Both the position numbers and the translations under genes were made by a program. From Fibrobacter sp. (GTDB taxonomy: Bacteria > Fibrobacterota > Fibrobacteria > Fibrobacterales > Fibrobacteraceae): a stretch of 45,698 bases of DNA. Location: assembly GCA_024398935.1 (NCBI GenBank), contig JAKSIH010000022.1, forward strand, positions 1-45,698. The letters run 5' to 3'. Below the pieces are notes generated by a model. That model saw only the letters and a list, made by a program, of their open reading frames with translations, was not told where the DNA came from and did not search any database. This document shows, piece by piece, positions 24,875 through 32,258 of this stretch (position 1 is the first letter of the stretch; the number at the start of each line of letters is the position of its first letter).

Positions 24875-26086
24875 CTAGCGCAGGAAAGAACGCATCTTCC
24901 AGATGAGGGAAGGGCAAGCCCACAGCACCGTGAAGAAAATGCGGAACAGGGTCTGTTTTTCACGGGGCAGTTTCGAAAGCTGGTAGGCAGCCTTATCAAA
25001 CTGCCTGTCTGTAATCTTGTCGAAGTCCTTCTTGCCTCGGGAAATCTGCAGGTGGCCTTTACCAAAGGCGTCCATCCAGCTGTCCAGGACCTTGGATTCT
25101 ATAGACTTACGTTCGGAATCCCTGGAGGCATTAAGCCAGTCCACCGCCGCGGTAGCCACAATCTTCCCGCAGCGAAGGCTTTCCACAATACCGGACCTGC
25201 TAATCGGGTTTACGCAGCTGGCGGCATCGCCCGCCTTGAATAGTCCGCACTTTGCAAGAGGCTTTGTAGACTGGCCACAGGCGATTTTTCCGCCATAGAT
25301 GGCCTTTATATTCGCAGCAGGGTACTCCCGCTTTACAAAATCGATAAGCTTCTGACGCAAGGATACTTCGCACTTGTAGTCCTTCCCCATGACAAAGCCG
25401 ATATTCACTTCCTTGCCATCACGAGGGAAAACCCAACCATAGCCCGTGGTAAACTCTCCGCCAAAGAACAGGTCAATGTGTTCCTTGCTGTGTTCAATGC
25501 CTTCGGCCACCGCAAAAATGGCGGGTTCCAGGTCCGTATCACCGGACTCTATGCCCTCCAGGCACTTGATTCCGTGGGTAAGCCTTGCACCAGGACCCGT
25601 CGCATCAACAACCAGAGTCGAGCGAAGAACGGTTTCCTCGTCACCTACACTTACGGTAATATCCCAGCCGGAAATGTTTCCTTCGGACTCCACGGGGGCA
25701 AGTTTCTTCACGAGAGCGTCGTAATGGCACTCTACACCCGCATCCCTACAGCCATCGGCAATAGACTTATGGAAAAGGGATCGGTTCAGAAGGAGGCCGC
25801 AGTTCTTACTATAGAATTCGGCCTTATAGCGGCTCGGGGATGTAAAATATATCCCGGAAAGGTCCTGACGGACCCAGGCGCGGTCTATAGGCCAAAGCTT
25901 GGAAAGTCGGCTGGTAGAAACCGCTTCGGCACAAAAGATAGGCTCTTTCCAAGGTTCCTTTTTGTCCAGAAGCAAGATCCGTCTGGCACCGGCGGTCAAG
26001 CGTCCAAGGGTACAGGCAGCCATGAGACCGGCTGGACCGGCCCCACAAACCACTACATCGTACTGATTTGACGCAAAAATGCTCAT
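24875..26086 (-). CDS. FAD-dependent oxidoreductase, geranylgeranyl reductase family
   Basis: A predicted flavoprotein that reduces isoprenoid double bonds or acts on a related hydrophobic substrate. 403 aa. N-terminal dinucleotide site VVVCGAGPAGLMAACTLGR (about 11-29), LLNRSLFHKSIA, the mid-region VVDATGPGARLTHG, GYGWVFPRDGKEVNIGFVMG and the C-terminal FAD contact LFKAGDAASCVNPISRSGIVESL. The last 25 residues are hydrophobic with basic ends, perhaps membrane-associating. It shares an operon with sufE. A link to menaquinone or lipid modification is a guess. A TAACTT box ends 10 nt before the ATG. Confidence 0.85.
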   Translation of the reverse strand: MSIFASNQYDVVVCGAGPAGLMAACTLGRLTAGARRILLLDKKEPWKEPIFCAEAVSTSRLSKLWPIDRAWVRQDLSGIYFTSPSRYKAEFYSKNCGLLLNRSLFHKSIADGCRDAGVECHYDALVKKLAPVESEGNISGWDITVSVGDEETVLRSTLVVDATGPGARLTHGIKCLEGIESGDTDLEPAIFAVAEGIEHSKEHIDLFFGGEFTTGYGWVFPRDGKEVNIGFVMGKDYKCEVSLRQKLIDFVKREYPAANIKAIYGGKIACGQSTKPLAKCGLFKAGDAASCVNPISRSGIVESLRCGKIVATAAVDWLNASRDSERKSIESKVLDSWMDAFGKGHLQISRGKKDFDKITDRQFDKAAYQLSKLPREKQTLFRIFFTVLWACPSLIWKMRSFLR

Positions 26087-26096
26087 TTCGACCTAC

Positions 26097-26102
26097 AAGT
26101 TA
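26097..26102 (-). promoter_or_regulatory. Putative -10 box of the flavoprotein-sufE operon
   Basis: TAACTTG on the minus strand, 10 nt before the ATG at 26086; the leader would be about three bases. An AGGT lies between, so this is weaker evidence for a leaderless message than the other cases. Confidence 0.28.
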
Positions 26103-26207
26103 GCTTTTATTTGAAGACTTTTTATAATTCTTTTGCAGTTTTCCATTTTTTTTAGTTATTTTAGGGCTATCCGTTATTTGGTTTTATCCTCAAAGGGAAA
26201 ATTGTAT

Positions 26208-27626
26208 ATGAATATGAAGAGAGTATCTAAGTTTGGTCTCTGCCTGCTCAGCGCCCTCGCGCTGAACGCATTCGCTCAGGAAAACTGGGTGGGCCAGGAT
26301 TTGAAGGTTTCCTTTAGTAACAAGCGTATCGACGGTTTCGACTTCTCCAAGTCCAAGGCCGTCAAGAACACCACGGACTTCCGCCGCGCAACCGGTGAAG
26401 GAGTCAAGTTTGAAAAGGCTTCTCTCCCCGAAGTTTCCTTCCAGAACGCCGTGATCAGCAACGCAACCTTCGAGAAGGCTAACCTCCAGAAGGTAACCAT
26501 TAGCGGCGCAGACATCCGTAACTCCACTTTCGAAGGGGCTAACCTGGAAGGCGCAAACCTCTACCGTGCAACCCTCCTGGGTAGCCAGTTCCCCGAAACC
26601 AACCTGAAGAACGCCCGCCTGGACGCTATGAAGGTTGATGAAAACACAAGCTTCAAGGAAGCCGACATGACCATGGCTTCCGTGATGGACGTTGACCTTA
26701 CCGGTGCAGACCTCCGTAAGGCAAACCTCACCAACACCAACTTCTCCCGTTCCTTGATGGCAGGTGCAGACCTTCGCAAGGCAACCGTGGTGAAGACCGA
26801 CTTTACCGCCTGTAACCTGATTGCGGCAAACCTCAAGGGCCTCGACCTCATTGACGTGAACTTCTCCAAGGCAGGTCTTTCCCAGGCAGAATTCGGCGGC
26901 GCAGAATTCAAGAACGTGAACCTGCAGGAAGCTGACCTCTCCCTGACCACCTTTAACGATGTGGACCTTTCCAAGACCCAGCTCCAGAAGGCCAAGTTCG
27001 CACAGTCTACCGTCAAGAACATGAAGTTCAGCGGTCAGGACCTGTCCGGCGTGGTATTCGACAAGGGCTCCGTCGCCAAGAGCGAATTCAACAAGACCAA
27101 GCTGAACAAGGCATCCTTCTACGACGCATCCATCGAAAAGAACGACTTCAAGGAAGCTGAACTCATGAAGTCCGTGTTTGACGGCGCATATGTCTTCAAG
27201 AACATCTTCGACAAGGCTGACCTGACCAAGGCAAACTTCGCAAACTCCACTATCGAACGTTCCGACTTCATTCTTACCCAGCTGGGCGGCGTAAGCTTTG
27301 CCGGTGCAAAGCTCATCAAGGTTAGCTTCCGCAACGCCAACATGCAGGGCATCAAGATTGACGCCGACACCAAGATGGAAGACGTCGACTTCTCCGGTGC
27401 AAACCTGGAAGGCGCAAAGATCGAAAAGTTCACCGCAAAGAAGGTGATCTACGATAGCAAGACCGTATTCCCCTCTGGCTTCGATCCTCGTCAGTACGGC
27501 TTCACTAAGCCGGGCGAAAAGGCTGCAGATATCAAGGTTGCCGGTTCCGGCAAGTCCAAGGTAGCCGAAGACGCTATGCCGAAGAAGAAGAAAAAGAAGA
27601 AGAAAGTCGAAGACGACGAAGATTAA
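26208..27626 (+). CDS. Secreted pentapeptide-repeat protein
   Basis: 472 aa from the ATG at 26208 (a second ATG lies at 26214; AAAGGGA is just upstream). The signal peptide is about 1-24, ending NAFA/QE. Almost the whole mature chain (about 60-430) follows the A(D/N)LXX five-residue period, with runs such as GADLRKANLTNTNFS and GANLEGANLYRATLLG, so it should fold as a right-handed quadrilateral beta-helix. The tail is poly-lysine followed by acidic VEDDED. Cytoplasmic members such as MfpA/Qnr mimic DNA, but an exported one would not reach gyrase, so a structural envelope role is more likely. The exact role is unknown. Confidence 0.85.
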   Translation: MNMKRVSKFGLCLLSALALNAFAQENWVGQDLKVSFSNKRIDGFDFSKSKAVKNTTDFRRATGEGVKFEKASLPEVSFQNAVISNATFEKANLQKVTISGADIRNSTFEGANLEGANLYRATLLGSQFPETNLKNARLDAMKVDENTSFKEADMTMASVMDVDLTGADLRKANLTNTNFSRSLMAGADLRKATVVKTDFTACNLIAANLKGLDLIDVNFSKAGLSQAEFGGAEFKNVNLQEADLSLTTFNDVDLSKTQLQKAKFAQSTVKNMKFSGQDLSGVVFDKGSVAKSEFNKTKLNKASFYDASIEKNDFKEAELMKSVFDGAYVFKNIFDKADLTKANFANSTIERSDFILTQLGGVSFAGAKLIKVSFRNANMQGIKIDADTKMEDVDFSGANLEGAKIEKFTAKKVIYDSKTVFPSGFDPRQYGFTKPGEKAADIKVAGSGKSKVAEDAMPKKKKKKKKVEDDED

Positions 27627-27645
27627 TTTTCTCTTATAACGGAAT

Positions 27646-27675
27646 AAAAAAACTCCCTAACGGGAGTTTTTTTTT
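27646..27675. terminator. Bidirectional terminator between the pentapeptide gene and radA
   Basis: ACTCCC (27652-27657), loop TAAC, GGGAGT (27662-27667), extended on both sides by A and T tracts of six or more. Confidence 0.9.
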
Positions 27676-27715
27676 ATTGTCGCAGGAAGTTATGCGCGAG
27701 ACAGTCCGAGGGAAA

Positions 27716-29131
27716 TCATTTTTTGTCCATTAGCCAGGAGATTGCTTCGCCCAGGGTTTTGACACAAGAAACCTTAAGGGACGGCTGAGAACGACCTTCA
27801 CCAGTGGTACAGCCAGCAGGAAGGTTTCCACTTGCAGGGACTATGGCCTCCGTCATGCCTAAGCGGCGGGCTTCCTTAAGGCGCTGGTCCAGGAGGCTCA
27901 CGCTACGGATTTCTCCAGAGAGGCCAAGTTCCCCGATGGCAATAGTCTGACGGGACAGAGGAATCCCCAGGTGATTGCTGGCAATAGCCAGAGCAAGGGC
28001 AAGGTCGGAGGAAGTATCATTAATCTTCATGCCGCCGGCGATGCTTGCAAATATGTCGGATGCCCCGATGGTAATGCCCCCGAACTTTTCCAGCAGGGCA
28101 AGAATGATGGTGAGACGCTTGGCGTCGATACCTGCGGCCACCCGCTGGGGAACCGCGAAGGTAGATTGATTGACGAGAGCCTGAGTTTCGAACAGGAGTG
28201 CACGGGAACCTTCCAGCGTGCAGCAGACCACACTGCCCGGTGTGGGCGGCACTCCCTCCTGCAGGAACACCTTGCTGGGATTGGGAACCGATGACAGCCC
28301 GTGGCTCGTCATCTCGAATACGCCGATTTCGTCTGTGGCGCCGAAGCGGTTCTTGATGGTACGGAGCAGGCGGTACTGGTGGTTGCGGTCGCCCTCGAAG
28401 TAGACCACGGTATCTACCATGTGTTCCAGAATGCGTGGCCCCGCAATCTGTCCGTCCTTGGTGACATGCCCAATCAGAATTGTAATGCAGCCCGTATTCT
28501 TGGCCCACACCATCAGATCCAAGGTGCATTCCCGGAGCTGTGCCGCAGAACCCGGCGTGCCGTTCAGGTCGCCCTTATACACCGTCTGGATGGAGTCGAT
28601 GACTAGTATCTGGGGTTTGATTTCGTTAGCCTGCTGGATAATCTTTTCCAGGCTGGTCTCGCAAAGCAGCAACATGTCGGAACCGGCCACATTCAGGCGC
28701 TCGCTACGGAGCTTGACCTGACAGGCGCTTTCTTCGCCGCTGACGTACAATGCCTTGACTCCGGCGGCGTTCATCGTCGCAAGAGTGGTAAGGACCAAGG
28801 TCGATTTTCCGATGCCCGGATCACCCCCAATAAGCACTAGGCTTCCCGGGGCGAAGCCTCCACCCAGCACACGGTCAAATTCCGTATTGGCGGTACTAAG
28901 TCGTTTAGTATCCTCGGTAGCAACATCCTTGAGGGCAACTACTTGATGGACAGGACCACCTAGGCCTCGACCACCACGGCCGGCCGCCACATCCACTTTT
29001 TCAACAACGTGTTCCTTAAGACTACTCCAAGCACCGCAGAACGGGCACTTGCCAGCCCACTTTGGTGTTGTGTTTCCGCACTCCGTGCAGAGGAATTCAA
29101 TTTCTTTCTTGTTCTTGTTTACTGCTACCAT
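27716..29131 (-). CDS. radA: DNA repair protein RadA
   Basis: RecA-related helicase that extends recombination intermediates. 471 aa. C4 zinc finger with C15, C18, C29 and C32, Walker A GGDPGIGKS (102-110), the RadA-specific KNRFG motif (in TIKNRFGATDEIG), and a Lon-protease-like C-terminal domain with GGMKINDTSSDLALALAIAS and GELGLSGEIRSV. The ATG at 29131 gives the usual N-terminus. No Shine-Dalgarno is present; TATATT ends 7 nt upstream. The 346-bp region upstream carries the repeated TTTATRGGTAAA motif. Confidence 0.96.
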   Translation of the reverse strand: MVAVNKNKKEIEFLCTECGNTTPKWAGKCPFCGAWSSLKEHVVEKVDVAAGRGGRGLGGPVHQVVALKDVATEDTKRLSTANTEFDRVLGGGFAPGSLVLIGGDPGIGKSTLVLTTLATMNAAGVKALYVSGEESACQVKLRSERLNVAGSDMLLLCETSLEKIIQQANEIKPQILVIDSIQTVYKGDLNGTPGSAAQLRECTLDLMVWAKNTGCITILIGHVTKDGQIAGPRILEHMVDTVVYFEGDRNHQYRLLRTIKNRFGATDEIGVFEMTSHGLSSVPNPSKVFLQEGVPPTPGSVVCCTLEGSRALLFETQALVNQSTFAVPQRVAAGIDAKRLTIILALLEKFGGITIGASDIFASIAGGMKINDTSSDLALALAIASNHLGIPLSRQTIAIGELGLSGEIRSVSLLDQRLKEARRLGMTEAIVPASGNLPAGCTTGEGRSQPSLKVSCVKTLGEAISWLMDKK

Positions 29132-29138
29132 GTGCAGT

Positions 29139-29144
29139 AATATA
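29139..29144 (-). promoter_or_regulatory. Putative -10 box of radA (leaderless)
   Basis: TATATT, 7 nt before the radA ATG, with no ribosome site between. A TTGACA lies about 22 nt further upstream, rather far for a classic promoter. Confidence 0.4.
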
Positions 29145-29201
29145 GATAAAACCCACTGACATTTTGTGTCAAACCATCCACAAAAAAATTTTTAGGACAG
29201 A

Positions 29202-29426
29202 TTTTACCTATAAATCCATCGTATTTCGATGTTTTATGCGTAAATTTGCAAACAAACTACTAATTAAAGGAAGGTCAGGCTCAATTAGCCTGTCACAAAG
29301 AACCCATATGTAACCCCTGTCGGCCTTTTTTATGGGTAATTTCTTCTAAAGCATAAAACGCAATTTTTAAAACAGGCGCAAACTTACCCATAAAGGCCAT
29401 GGCAACCGCTTATTTATAGGTAAAAA
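29202..29426. repeat. Cluster of five TTTATRGGTAAA-like motifs
   Basis: This holds most of the 346-bp gene-free gap between the secreted protein at 29478 and radA. Copies: 29202-29215 (minus), 29232-29245 (plus, TTTTATGCGTAAAT), 29328-29341 (plus, TTTTATGGGTAATT), 29383-29396 (minus, CCTTTATGGGTAAG) and 29412-29425 (plus). The outer pair is a perfect 14-bp inverted repeat, and the third and fourth form a 10-bp inner one. Operator sites or a structured RNA are both possible. The rest of the gap shows only an 18-nt dyad around GACTTAAGTC near 29460. Confidence 0.7.
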
Positions 29427-29477
29427 CGGCAGCAACCCGGGTTAATTTGCGAGGCCAGACTTAAGTCCGGCGGTTTA

Positions 29478-30491
29478 CTAGAAGGAAAGCGAAACGCCCA
29501 GCTGGGCAAAGTACTTATACTTTAAATCCGCATCGAAATTCTTCTCGAAGCGAATGCCCCCGTCCAGATAGCCATGGACAATTCCACTTGCACTTGCCAA
29601 GGGAGAAAGACGCAAGCCCACATCGTTGATGTAGGTAAAGCTACGCTTGTGGAACCCTTCTGAAATAAGCTGGGTGTTCAGGCGGCTCCTGTCCACAATT
29701 CCAAGCCAGGAACCGGGAACAACGGGAACGTACAGATATCCGCAGATGGCGTAAACCGGAATCATTACGGCGACAGCAAGGATGGAGCTAGCGACACTTC
29801 CGCCGGACTCCTCTGAAGTTTCCGGAGCCTTTGCCGTGGTATCACTGGAAGAATCATCCTTGAAAAGTGGACCCATGGCGCCTAGAACAAGGCCAGCGGC
29901 AGCAATCCACAGGGTTTCGTCGGATACTATCTGAAAATCCTTTGCGGCAATCTGCAGGTGGAACGGTTCGAAGCCTACGGAAACCGGCCAGCTTGTAGAA
30001 AGCGGGAACAAAAAGCCAATGCCAAGATCCACACCGTTGGAAGGAGCATAACTAGACCTTAGGTAAACACCTCCCGGGAAATAGCGGGGATAGGGACTCT
30101 TCAGTCCCATCATTACGGCTACCTGGTCGCGACTTAAGGCGGCTGGCTTCTGTTCGGGAGCGGCCGCCGCAATTTCTGCGGGTGCAGCAGATGTCGAAGG
30201 TTCGGCAGCCTGTTCCACTGCAGTTTCCGCAGGTGCAGTCACCTCTTCCACAGACGGTTCCACAGAAGCGGCAACTTCTTCGACAGGCTCTGCTACAGCG
30301 GATCCTTCAGGAACCACGGACTCGGCAGAAGTATCATTTTCAGCGGCCATCGTATCTGCAATGGGTTCCTTGGCTACGGTCGTATCTGCGGAGACGGATT
30401 CCGCCGGGGCAGTTGACTCCACATCCTGGGCATATACAGTGCAGGTCAAGACCAGCAGAAAACAAAAAATACTTGAGGTTAGTTTATGCAT
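29478..30491 (-). CDS. Secreted protein of unknown function, possible outer-membrane protein
   Basis: 337 aa, not recognised. The signal peptide ends VYA/QD (about 1-21). Residues 22-120 are disordered, made of Ala, Glu, Pro, Thr, Ser and Val with many acidic residues. A beta-rich part follows (PGGVYLRSSYAPSNGVDLGIGF), and the chain ends KYFAQLGVSLSF, with the terminal Phe typical of outer-membrane barrels. Two hydrophobic stretches (about 190-207 and 232-252) are unusual for a barrel. The ATG at 30491 has no Shine-Dalgarno, but TACATTTG lies just upstream. Confidence 0.6.
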   Translation of the reverse strand: MHKLTSSIFCFLLVLTCTVYAQDVESTAPAESVSADTTVAKEPIADTMAAENDTSAESVVPEGSAVAEPVEEVAASVEPSVEEVTAPAETAVEQAAEPSTSAAPAEIAAAAPEQKPAALSRDQVAVMMGLKSPYPRYFPGGVYLRSSYAPSNGVDLGIGFLFPLSTSWPVSVGFEPFHLQIAAKDFQIVSDETLWIAAAGLVLGAMGPLFKDDSSSDTTAKAPETSEESGGSVASSILAVAVMIPVYAICGYLYVPVVPGSWLGIVDRSRLNTQLISEGFHKRSFTYINDVGLRLSPLASASGIVHGYLDGGIRFEKNFDADLKYKYFAQLGVSLSF

Positions 30492-30497
30492 CGTTCA

Positions 30498-30503
30498 AAT
30501 GTA
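30498..30503 (-). promoter_or_regulatory. Putative -10 box of the secreted-protein gene
   Basis: TACATTTG on the minus strand matches TAnnTTTG exactly; TACATT ends 6 nt before the ATG at 30491. Confidence 0.4.
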
Positions 30504-30527
30504 ATGTGCTAGATCCTTCGCGTCGTG

Positions 30528-30628
30528 CTTACGCACTTTGCTCAGGATGACGGGGTGGGCATTCTTACGCACTTTGCTCAGGATGACGGGGTGATCATTC
30601 TTACGCACTTTGCTCAGGATGACGGGGA
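30528..30628. repeat. 36-bp tandem repeat, three copies
   Basis: The unit begins CTTACGCACTTTGCTCAGGA and continues TGACGGGG; copies start at 30528, 30564 and 30600, exactly 36 bp apart, the first two nearly identical over 30 bp. It joins an adjacent AGATCCTTCGCG (from about 30511), which resembles the widespread bacterial repeat GTCATCCTGAGCGAAG read in reverse. There are no unique spacers, so it is not CRISPR. Confidence 0.85.
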
Positions 30629-30655
30629 ACTGGGCACGCTGTTCTGGGCAGGAAA

Positions 30656-31216
30656 TTACTTGCCAGGCTTGCAGACAACCGGGCGGATTCGCTTACCGCA
30701 GAGGGTCACCACGATGTGGGCCTGCGCGAACATGTAGTAGGCGGTGTCACGGCTGTTGTTGAGGGTAGACTTGGGATCGTAATCGTCCTTGGTGACAAAG
30801 ACCTCGGATACGCCAGAAAGGCTTACGTCCAGGGCGCAGCGTTCGCAAGGGAAGCCTATCACGTAAAGCTTGGAGCCTTCGGGAACCTTACCGCGGGCGT
30901 AATGCAGGGCATTGATCTCGGCGTGGACCATGAAGGGATACTTGTTGGCCTCGAACTCGTGATGGCTCAGCAGTTCGCCGGAGTCCGCATCCAGCAGGTC
31001 GTATGCCAGCATCTGCTTTTCGCGGGTGTAGGGAACCGTTTCATCATCAAAACCAGCGGGAGCGCCGTTATAACCGGTACTGATGACTCGACCTTCAGGG
31101 GAAACCAGGATCGCACCCATCTGGGTATTCTGATCTTTACTGAGACGAGCCTGGGCCACCATCATCTGGGTATAGACTTCGTCACGAAGCTTTGTACGGG
31201 AGGAATTGTTATTCAT
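30656..31216 (-). CDS. dCMP deaminase / ComEB-type cytidine deaminase family
   Basis: Predicted to deaminate dCMP to dUMP for dTTP supply. 186 aa with the zinc site H98-A-E100 and PCERC (C124, C127) and the preceding QMGAILVSPEGRVISTGYNGAPAGF typical of the family. An insertion of about 20 residues (about 65-92) separates the first strand from the HAE helix. The ATG at 31216 follows a TATATT box by 7 nt with no Shine-Dalgarno. The gene's C-terminal end abuts the 36-bp tandem repeats. Confidence 0.9.
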   Translation of the reverse strand: MNNNSSRTKLRDEVYTQMMVAQARLSKDQNTQMGAILVSPEGRVISTGYNGAPAGFDDETVPYTREKQMLAYDLLDADSGELLSHHEFEANKYPFMVHAEINALHYARGKVPEGSKLYVIGFPCERCALDVSLSGVSEVFVTKDDYDPKSTLNNSRDTAYYMFAQAHIVVTLCGKRIRPVVCKPGK

Positions 31217-31223
31217 GTGGGGA

Positions 31224-31229
31224 AATATA
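31224..31229 (-). promoter_or_regulatory. Putative -10 box of the dCMP deaminase gene
   Basis: TATATT (TATATTTC) on the minus strand, 7 nt before the ATG, the same distance as in radA. Confidence 0.4.
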
Positions 31230-31261
31230 TAAAAAGCTATGACCTGCGTTTGCCATCGCAG

Positions 31262-31300
31262 ACAAAATAAAAACTGGTGGCAGCCGAAGCCACCACCAGC
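31262..31300 (-). terminator. Terminator of the SDR gene
   Basis: Read on the minus strand, a GGTGGC/GCCACC stem with a small bulge and CT/AG extension (31274-31299) runs into TTTTTATTTT (complement of 31264-31273). Confidence 0.8.
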
Positions 31301-31324
31301 TTTTTGGGGGTTAGGAGGACTCTT

Positions 31325-32059
31325 TTACTGAACCTTGGCAGCCTTTGCCAATGCGTCAGTCAAACTCATTCCAGTGAATTCCTGAGCGCTGAACCAGCGA
31401 CCGCTCTTCTTGTCGTCCAGGAGGACGCCCATCATGGAGCCGGGAATTACTGTTTCGGGAGCGTTAGGAGCGTTCGGACCGCCAAGGTCGGTACGAAGCC
31501 AACCCGGATCCATCAGATTCATCATCACATCGGTTCCGTTCAACTTGCATGCGAAGTCCTGAACGAACTTAGTGAGAGCAGCCTTTGCAGCGGCGTAACC
31601 TGCAAGTTCAGGTTCATTTGCAATACCGCTAGTCGTAAGCTGCATACGGCCAAAACCGCGCTTAATCATCCCAGGTAAGAAATGATAGCAAATTTTAATG
31701 GGAGCGAAGAAGTTCACGGCCATTGCATGGTGGAAATCTTCCATGGTATTGGTCAGATAGTCCTGGAAATAGTGGCTCATGAGACCTGCATTGTTGAAAA
31801 CCAGGTCCACCTGGATGCCCCAGGAATCGATTTCGGCGAGGGCGGCATCGATTTCGGACTCGGACTCCAGGTTGCAGCCCACTGCACGAACTTCCACGCC
31901 ATAGGGTTTCAGTTCTTCGATTACCTTATCTGCGTTGGCCTTGCTACGGCCCTGAAGAATAATGTTTGCGCCAAGCTTCGCCATTTCAATGGCAGTGAGG
32001 CGACCTACACCGCGGCAACCGCCGGTAATCAAAGTCCACTTGCCTTTTACGTCGATCAT
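31325..32059 (-). CDS. Short-chain dehydrogenase/reductase
   Basis: An NAD(P)H-dependent oxidoreductase of 244 aa; the substrate is unknown. TGGCRGVG (12-19) cofactor loop, NNAG, a Ser in LTTSG and the catalytic YAAAK (about 155-159). A basic QGRSKAN after the second strand hints at NADPH. AAAGGA lies about 7 nt before the ATG. A TATCTTTG box (32102-32109) is about 45 nt upstream. It diverges from the NSS transporter gene and is a single-gene unit with its own terminator. Confidence 0.88.
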   Translation of the reverse strand: MIDVKGKWTLITGGCRGVGRLTAIEMAKLGANIILQGRSKANADKVIEELKPYGVEVRAVGCNLESESEIDAALAEIDSWGIQVDLVFNNAGLMSHYFQDYLTNTMEDFHHAMAVNFFAPIKICYHFLPGMIKRGFGRMQLTTSGIANEPELAGYAAAKAALTKFVQDFACKLNGTDVMMNLMDPGWLRTDLGGPNAPNAPETVIPGSMMGVLLDDKKSGRWFSAQEFTGMSLTDALAKAAKVQ

Positions 32060-32101
32060 TTTCTATCCTTTGCTGCAGATACCTTTCTGCTCTTTCGTTT
32101 C

Positions 32102-32109
32102 CAAAGATA
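32102..32109 (-). promoter_or_regulatory. Putative SDR promoter box TATCTTTG
   Basis: An exact TAnnTTTG match on the minus strand, predicting a leader of about 37 nt that contains the AAAGGA ribosome site. Confidence 0.4.
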
Positions 32110-32258
32110 AATACGAAATACTCCTTATGGATAAAAATTTTTTTCAATTGCTGTATACAGCAGGCAACAGGACACGTCACACTTTTAAAAGTTTTTCTTA
32201 AGGACAATCCCGCTGTTTTTTCTAGATTGCATAAAAAAATTTTGAACCAGGGACAAAA

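Noticed and set aside
30528..30628. Short regular repeats that might be a CRISPR array
   Set aside because: Period and unit are both 36 bp, so there are no unique spacers; no cas genes are present.
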